Assembly: GCA_963850195.1 (NCBI GenBank)
Contig: CAWKKD010000006.1
Span: 744,001-808,000 of the forward strand
DNA from: Actinoallomurus sp963850195
GTDB taxonomy: Bacteria > Actinomycetota > Actinomycetes > Streptosporangiales > Streptosporangiaceae
Length of the DNA stretch: 64,000 bases
Direction of reading: 5' to 3'
Part shown: piece by piece, positions 60,303 to 64,000 of the stretch
How positions within the stretch are numbered: the first letter of the stretch is position 1
How the letters are laid out: each line of letters begins with the position of its first letter
Notes under the pieces: generated by a model
Seen by the model: only the letters and a program-made list of their open reading frames with translations
What the model was told of the DNA's origin: nothing
Database searches by the model: none
Position numbers and translations under genes: made by a program

Positions 60303-61190
60303 TCAGCGGGGCTGGGTGTTCGGTGTGGTGGTGGGACGGCCACCAAGACCCGTGTGAGGGTCCGTGCTTCCGCTGGTGCCCTCGCCGGGGTGGTGTCCCG
60401 TGCTGGGAAGCTGCCAGCCGGGCTGATGTGGGGCGCGGGGGCGACCCTCGCCGGTACGGCCGTCGGTCGGGTTGTCGTCTCCGAGGCCGCTGGTCGGGCC
60501 CGAGGTGGGTCCCTCGTCCGGAGGCGGGGACGGCGAGTGCGGGGTGCCCGGTGCACCCGGCCCGGATCCGGATCCGCCGCCCGAACCGTCGCCCGTGCCG
60601 TCACCCGGGGTCGGGCTCTGGCCCGGGTCCGTAGGCGTCGGTGTCGGTGTCGGCGTCGCGCCCGTGCCGTCGCCCGGGTCGGAGCCGGACGGGGGGTCGC
60701 CGATCGGCGCCGTAACCGGCACCACGATCTCCGAGACGTGCTTCACCGGGCGTGGGGGCTGTGGTTCGAGCGGCCGGGGTGCCTCGACGCTCGGCCGGTC
60801 GGGCGTACGCTGCTGGAGGTTCGCGTTGGAACGTTCCGAGACCCCGTGCCTCGCCGGTCCGTTCGCATTGGCCCCACCGTCGTTGCCACCCGCGGCGGCC
60901 GCGCCTGCGGAGGCCAGCATGATCACGGCGGCGCCGAACGTCGCGAAGGCGACGACTCCCCGGCGCCGTGAACCCGGCGTGGCACACGCGACACGGGCCG
61001 AGGCGGGGATCGGCGGAGCGCCGGCATCGACGTCGACGGCCAGCGCGGCGAGCAGCCGCACGGCCGGGTCGTCGGCCAGGCCTGCCAGATCCGCCGCGTT
61101 GCGGCAGGACAGCGCGTCGAAGATCTCATCACTGCGACTGACCACACTCAGATCGAACGGATCAGGTGTGGCGGCACGACCACGAGTCAA
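60303..61190 (-). CDS. rsdA: RsdA-like anti-sigma-D factor with long disordered tail
   Basis: A 295-residue single-pass membrane protein. The cytoplasmic part has RSDEIFDALSCRNAADLAGL and DDPAVRLLAALAVDVDA, resembling the sigma-D-binding region of RsdA. A helix lies near residues 77-100 (VVAFATFGAAVIMLASAGAA). The outer 190 residues are low-complexity Pro, Thr, Gly and Ser. It overlaps the sigma gene by four bases, matching rsdA-sigD in M. tuberculosis. Assignment rests mainly on position and the N-terminal motif. Confidence 0.75.
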   Translation of the reverse strand: MTRGRAATPDPFDLSVVSRSDEIFDALSCRNAADLAGLADDPAVRLLAALAVDVDAGAPPIPASARVACATPGSRRRGVVAFATFGAAVIMLASAGAAAAGGNDGGANANGPARHGVSERSNANLQQRTPDRPSVEAPRPLEPQPPRPVKHVSEIVVPVTAPIGDPPSGSDPGDGTGATPTPTPTPTDPGQSPTPGDGTGDGSGGGSGSGPGAPGTPHSPSPPPDEGPTSGPTSGLGDDNPTDGRTGEGRPRAPHQPGWQLPSTGHHPGEGTSGSTDPHTGLGGRPTTTPNTQPR

Positions 61191-61900
61191 GCGATCGACT
61201 CCTCACTTGCCATCGCTCGAAGCCGGGCGATAGCCCGATGCTGCGCGACGCGTACGGCCCCCGCGGACATGCCAAGTACATTACCGGTCTCCTCCGCCGA
61301 AAGACCCGCTACTACCCGCAACAACACCAGCTCTCGCTGATGGTCAGGCAGCCTGTCAAGAAGATCCCGCGCGCGACCGGCCTCCATGTAGCGCACGACG
61401 GTCTCCTCGGGGCCCGGTCGTTCGTCGGGCCCGTCGGGCAGGTCTTCGGTTGGAACCGCGGCTCGTATGGCGCTGCGCAGTGCGTCGGCGATCTTATGCG
61501 AGGCGATGCCGAAGACGAATGAGGCGAATGGCCGCCCCATGTCGCGATAGCGAGGAAGCGCGCCGAGTACGGCGATGCATACTTCCTGCGCCACATCGTC
61601 GGCGATGTGGTACTGCCCTGATACGCGGCCCAGTCTTGCGCGGCAATACCTAACGATCATCGGACGCACGCATCCGATCAGGGATTCGACCGCCGCCGGA
61701 TCTCCCTGGACGGCGAGAGCCGTCAATTCACGGAGATCGTTTTCGTCTCCCCTCGCCTGACGTCCCGCTCGTAGATCGTCGGCAGCACCCCGAAACGTGG
61801 CCCCGGCGATTGCTCCCTCGGTCACCACTGCATGATGCCCACCGAGATCGCACCTGTCTGCCTCGTTGATGACAACGGAATGGTCACAGTGCACATTCAC
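61187..61900 (-). CDS. sigD: SigD-type (ShbA-like) ECF sigma factor
   Basis: A 237-residue sigma-70 family factor. Region 2 reads QYHIADDVAQEVCIAVLGAL and FASFVFGIASHKIADALR; region 4 reads RVVAGLSAEETGNVLGMSAG and VRVAQHRAIARLR. It is related to M. tuberculosis SigD and Streptomyces ShbA, which drives the principal sigma gene. The ATG at 61900 adds a non-conserved N-terminus; GTG at 61825 is also possible. Coupled to rsdA. No whiB3 lies between it and groEL. Confidence 0.88.
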   Translation of the reverse strand: MNVHCDHSVVINEADRCDLGGHHAVVTEGAIAGATFRGAADDLRAGRQARGDENDLRELTALAVQGDPAAVESLIGCVRPMIVRYCRARLGRVSGQYHIADDVAQEVCIAVLGALPRYRDMGRPFASFVFGIASHKIADALRSAIRAAVPTEDLPDGPDERPGPEETVVRYMEAGRARDLLDRLPDHQRELVLLRVVAGLSAEETGNVLGMSAGAVRVAQHRAIARLRAMASEESIA

Positions 61901-61986
61901 GCTATTCGTTACTACACAGAGTAATGTTCCGTCACAACGCGTATCGGAATTTGGCCTTTCACGCCATGTCGTCTGACGAAAACAGC

Positions 61987-62023
61987 AGGAGGCCCCCGCC
62001 GCGTGACGCGGCGGGGGCCTCCT
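61987..62023. terminator. Strong terminator downstream of groEL
   Basis: A perfect 17-bp stem (61987-62003 with 62007-62023) with a three-base TGA loop lies 12 bases past the groEL stop. It should block groESL read-through into sigD. Confidence 0.8.
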
Positions 62024-62035
62024 CAGGCGAATCGA

Positions 62036-63655
62036 TCAGTGGCCGTGGCCGTGCCCGTGGCCGCCGGCGGCCTCGGGCTCCTCCTCGGGCTTGTCAGCGA
62101 CAAGCACCTCGGTGGTGAGCAGCATGCCGGCGATCGACGCGGCGTTGGTGACCGCGGACCGGGTCACCTTCACCGGGTCGATGACGCCCTGGGCGATCAG
62201 GTCGCCGTACTCGCCGGTCGCGGCGTTGAAGCCGGAACCCGGGGGCAGCGCCTCGACCTTGGCGACGACGACGTAGCCCTCGTTGCCACCGTTCTCGGCG
62301 ATCCAGCGCAGCGGCTCGACCAGCGCGCGGCGTACGGCCTCGGCGCCGGTGGCCTCGTCGCCGGACAGGCCGAGCGCGTCGAAGCCGTTCTTGGCGACGT
62401 GCACGAGCGCGCTGCCGCCACCGGAGACGATGCCCTCTTCGATGGCCGCGCGAGTCGCGGAGATGGCGTCCTCGAGGCGGTGCTTCTTCTCCTTCAGCTC
62501 CACCTCTGTGGCGGCGCCGACGCGCAGCACGCTGACACCGCCGGCCAGCTTCGCGAGCCGCTCCTGCAGCTTCTCGCGGTCCCAGTCGGAGTCGCTGTTC
62601 TCGATCTCCAGACGGATCTGGCGGACGCGGTCCTCGATCGCGGACGCGTCACCGGCGCCGTCGACGATCGTCGTGGCGTCCTTCTTGACGGTCACGCGGC
62701 GGGCCTGGCCGAGCATGTCGAGCTCGACACCCTCGAGCTTGAGGCCGACGGCCTCGGTGATGACCTGGCCACCGGTGAGGGTCGCGATGTCCTCGAGCAT
62801 GGCCTTGCGGCGGTCGCCGAAGCCCGGCGCCTTGACGCCGACGCTCACGAACGTGCCACGGATCTTGTTCTGCACGAGGAGCGCGAGGGCCTCGCCCTCG
62901 ATGTCCTCGGCGACGATCAGCAGCGGCTTACGGGTCTGCGCGACCTTCTCGGCCAGCGGCAGGAAGTCGTTGACGCTCGAGATCTTGCCGTCGTGGATGA
63001 GGATGTAGGCGTCCTCGAGGACGGCCTCCATGCGCTCGGGGTCGGTCACCATGTACGGCGACAGGTAGCCCTTGTCGAACTGGAGACCCTCGGTGAACTC
63101 CACCTCGAGGCCCATCGTGTGGGCTTCCTCGACGGTGATGACGCCGTCCTTGCCGACCTTGTCGAAAGCCTCGGCGATCAGCTCGCCGATCTTCGGGTCC
63201 TGGGCGGAGATGGTGGCGACGTGCGCGATGGCGGACTTGTCGTCGACCTCACGAGCCGACTTGAGCAGCTCGTTGGAGACGTAGGCCGCGGCGGCGTCGA
63301 TGCCACGCTTGAGGCCGATCGGGGAGGCGCCGGCGGCCACGTTGCGAAGGCCCTGGTGGACCATCGCCTGCGCCAGCACGGTCGCGGTCGTGGTGCCGTC
63401 ACCGGCGACGTCGTTGGTCTTGGTGGCGACCTCCTTGGCGAGCTGGGCCCCGAGGTTCTCGAACGGGTCCTCCAGGTCCACCTCCCGGGCGATCGTCACA
63501 CCGTCGTTCGTGATCGTGGGGGCGCCCCACTTCTTGTCGATGACGACGTTGCGGCCTCGAGGACCGATCGTCACCTTCACCGCGTTGGCGAGGGCGTCGA
63601 CGCCGCGCTCGAGAGCCCGGCGCGCGTCGTCGTCGAAATCCAGGATCTTCGGCAT
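62036..63655 (-). CDS. groEL1: Chaperonin GroEL1 with histidine-rich C-terminus
   Basis: A 539-residue 60-kDa chaperonin. VKVTIGPRGRNVVIDKKWGA and the ATP motif VAGDGTTTATVLAQAM are canonical; AAVEEGIV-type residues appear as RAAIEEGIVSGGGSALVHV. The tail ends GGHGHGHGH in place of the GGM repeats of housekeeping GroEL, which marks the GroEL1 group next to groES in actinobacteria. A second GroEL is expected elsewhere. The His tail may bind metal. Confidence 0.97.
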   Translation of the reverse strand: MPKILDFDDDARRALERGVDALANAVKVTIGPRGRNVVIDKKWGAPTITNDGVTIAREVDLEDPFENLGAQLAKEVATKTNDVAGDGTTTATVLAQAMVHQGLRNVAAGASPIGLKRGIDAAAAYVSNELLKSAREVDDKSAIAHVATISAQDPKIGELIAEAFDKVGKDGVITVEEAHTMGLEVEFTEGLQFDKGYLSPYMVTDPERMEAVLEDAYILIHDGKISSVNDFLPLAEKVAQTRKPLLIVAEDIEGEALALLVQNKIRGTFVSVGVKAPGFGDRRKAMLEDIATLTGGQVITEAVGLKLEGVELDMLGQARRVTVKKDATTIVDGAGDASAIEDRVRQIRLEIENSDSDWDREKLQERLAKLAGGVSVLRVGAATEVELKEKKHRLEDAISATRAAIEEGIVSGGGSALVHVAKNGFDALGLSGDEATGAEAVRRALVEPLRWIAENGGNEGYVVVAKVEALPPGSGFNAATGEYGDLIAQGVIDPVKVTRSAVTNAASIAGMLLTTEVLVADKPEEEPEAAGGHGHGHGH

Positions 63656-63695
63656 TTGAGAAGCTCCAAGTATCGATATGCGTTAGACGCACACA

Positions 63696-63728
63696 GCCCC
63701 GGCCGCCCTTGCGGGGCATGACCGGGGC
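63696..63728. repeat. Hairpin between groES and groEL
   Basis: A 7-bp GC stem (63696-63702 with 63722-63728) with a 19-base loop lies in the 93-base gap of the groESL operon. It may affect mRNA processing or the ratio of the two products. Confidence 0.45.
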
Positions 63729-63748
63729 GGTGCATCGCGGTTCAGTTG

Positions 63749-64000
63749 TTACTTCTCGACGACGGCGAGCACGTCGCGCGCGGACAACACGAGGTAGTCC
63801 TCGTTGTTGTACTTGACCTCGGTGCCGCCGTACTTGCTGTAGAGGACGACGTCCCCGACCTTGACGTCGAGCGGCACGCGCTTCTCGCCCTTGTCGTCGA
63901 AGCGTCCCGGACCCACGGCAAGGACGGTGCCCTCCTGGGGCTTCTCCTTGGCGGTGTCGGGAATCACCAGACCCGACGCAGTTGTCTGCTCGGCCTCGAG
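63749..64000 (-). CDS. groES: Co-chaperonin GroES, C-terminal part
   Basis: The last 83 residues of the 10-kDa co-chaperonin run into the window edge. The mobile-loop side reads EAEQTTASGLVIPDTAKEKP, followed by EGTVLAVGPGRFDDKGEKRV, GDVVLYSKYGGTEVKYNNED and the end YLVLSARDVLAVVEK. The N-terminus lies beyond 64000. Together with groEL1 it forms the heat-shock operon; any CIRCE element would be outside the window. Confidence 0.96.
   Translation of the reverse strand, partial: LEAEQTTASGLVIPDTAKEKPQEGTVLAVGPGRFDDKGEKRVPLDVKVGDVVLYSKYGGTEVKYNNEDYLVLSARDVLAVVEK

Noticed and set aside
63656..63748. CIRCE element in the groES-groEL gap
   Set aside because: The 9-bp CIRCE arms are not present; only a short GC hairpin is seen. 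The operon promoter lies beyond the window.

Overview
The window is high-GC actinobacterial chromosome. It shows GTG and TTG starts, very GC-rich third codon positions, a GroEL1 with a His-rich tail, SigD/RsdA-type regulation, DUF3017, DUF5319 and DUF6350 proteins, and Scr1/WhiJ-type regulators. Gene content and style fit an actinomycete of the Streptosporangiales (Thermomonosporaceae-like). That placement is inference; no rRNA is present.

Layout. 1-6.7 kb: the end of a CNNM/HlyC-type membrane protein, then a sugar block with galE, an ABC sugar-binding lipoprotein, a Gfo/Idh/MocA oxidoreductase, a divergent ROK regulator with a 25-bp near-palindromic operator, and galK overlapping the ROK gene. 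6.8-18.6 kb: core metabolism, namely mdh, icd, a DUF3017 gene that looks frameshifted, an FHA protein behind a small upstream ORF, folD, purH-purN, a DUF6350 membrane protein and sucCD. 18.8-24.6 kb: a secreted GH15-like protein, a B12-binding protein, a secreted beta-helix protein and pcrA. Together with sucCD-DUF6350-purNH this resembles the M. tuberculosis uvrD1-sucCD-Rv0955-purN-purH neighbourhood. 24.9-27.7 kb: dhaKLM and a PIG-L deacetylase. 27.7-31.1 kb: a LuxR response regulator, a PspC-type histidine kinase and a divergent PspC/LiaF-like protein.

31.1-37.5 kb is the accessory heart of the window. It holds a cysteine-dioxygenase-like cupin that has lost metal ligands, behind a candidate Cys-codon leader peptide. 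It then holds phoD and a 3.4-kb regulatory cassette (Scr1/WhiJ-type XRE regulator, HATPase, GntR protein, second XRE regulator, truncated DUF397). A 120-bp imperfect direct repeat of the phoD 3' end brackets that cassette.

37.5-43.5 kb: a molybdenum hydroxylase operon of the CoxS-CoxL-CoxM-CoxG type, with the form II signature AYRGAGR, followed by kynureninase. 43.5-64 kb: guaA, an AlkD-like protein, a GMC oxidoreductase, succinate-semialdehyde dehydrogenase with a TetR regulator, a phospholipase D-like protein, glpD with patchy codon use, guaB3-guaB, DUF5319, rsdA-sigD and groEL1-groES. This recalls the M. tuberculosis guaA ... choD-guaB3-guaB2-Rv3412-rsdA-sigD-(whiB3)-groEL1-groES block. 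Here an alpha/beta hydrolase and a two-component system sit inside the block, and whiB3 is missing before groEL.

I see no tRNA, rRNA, CRISPR array, transposase or integrase. All calls come from reading translations and sequence by eye; no database search was run.
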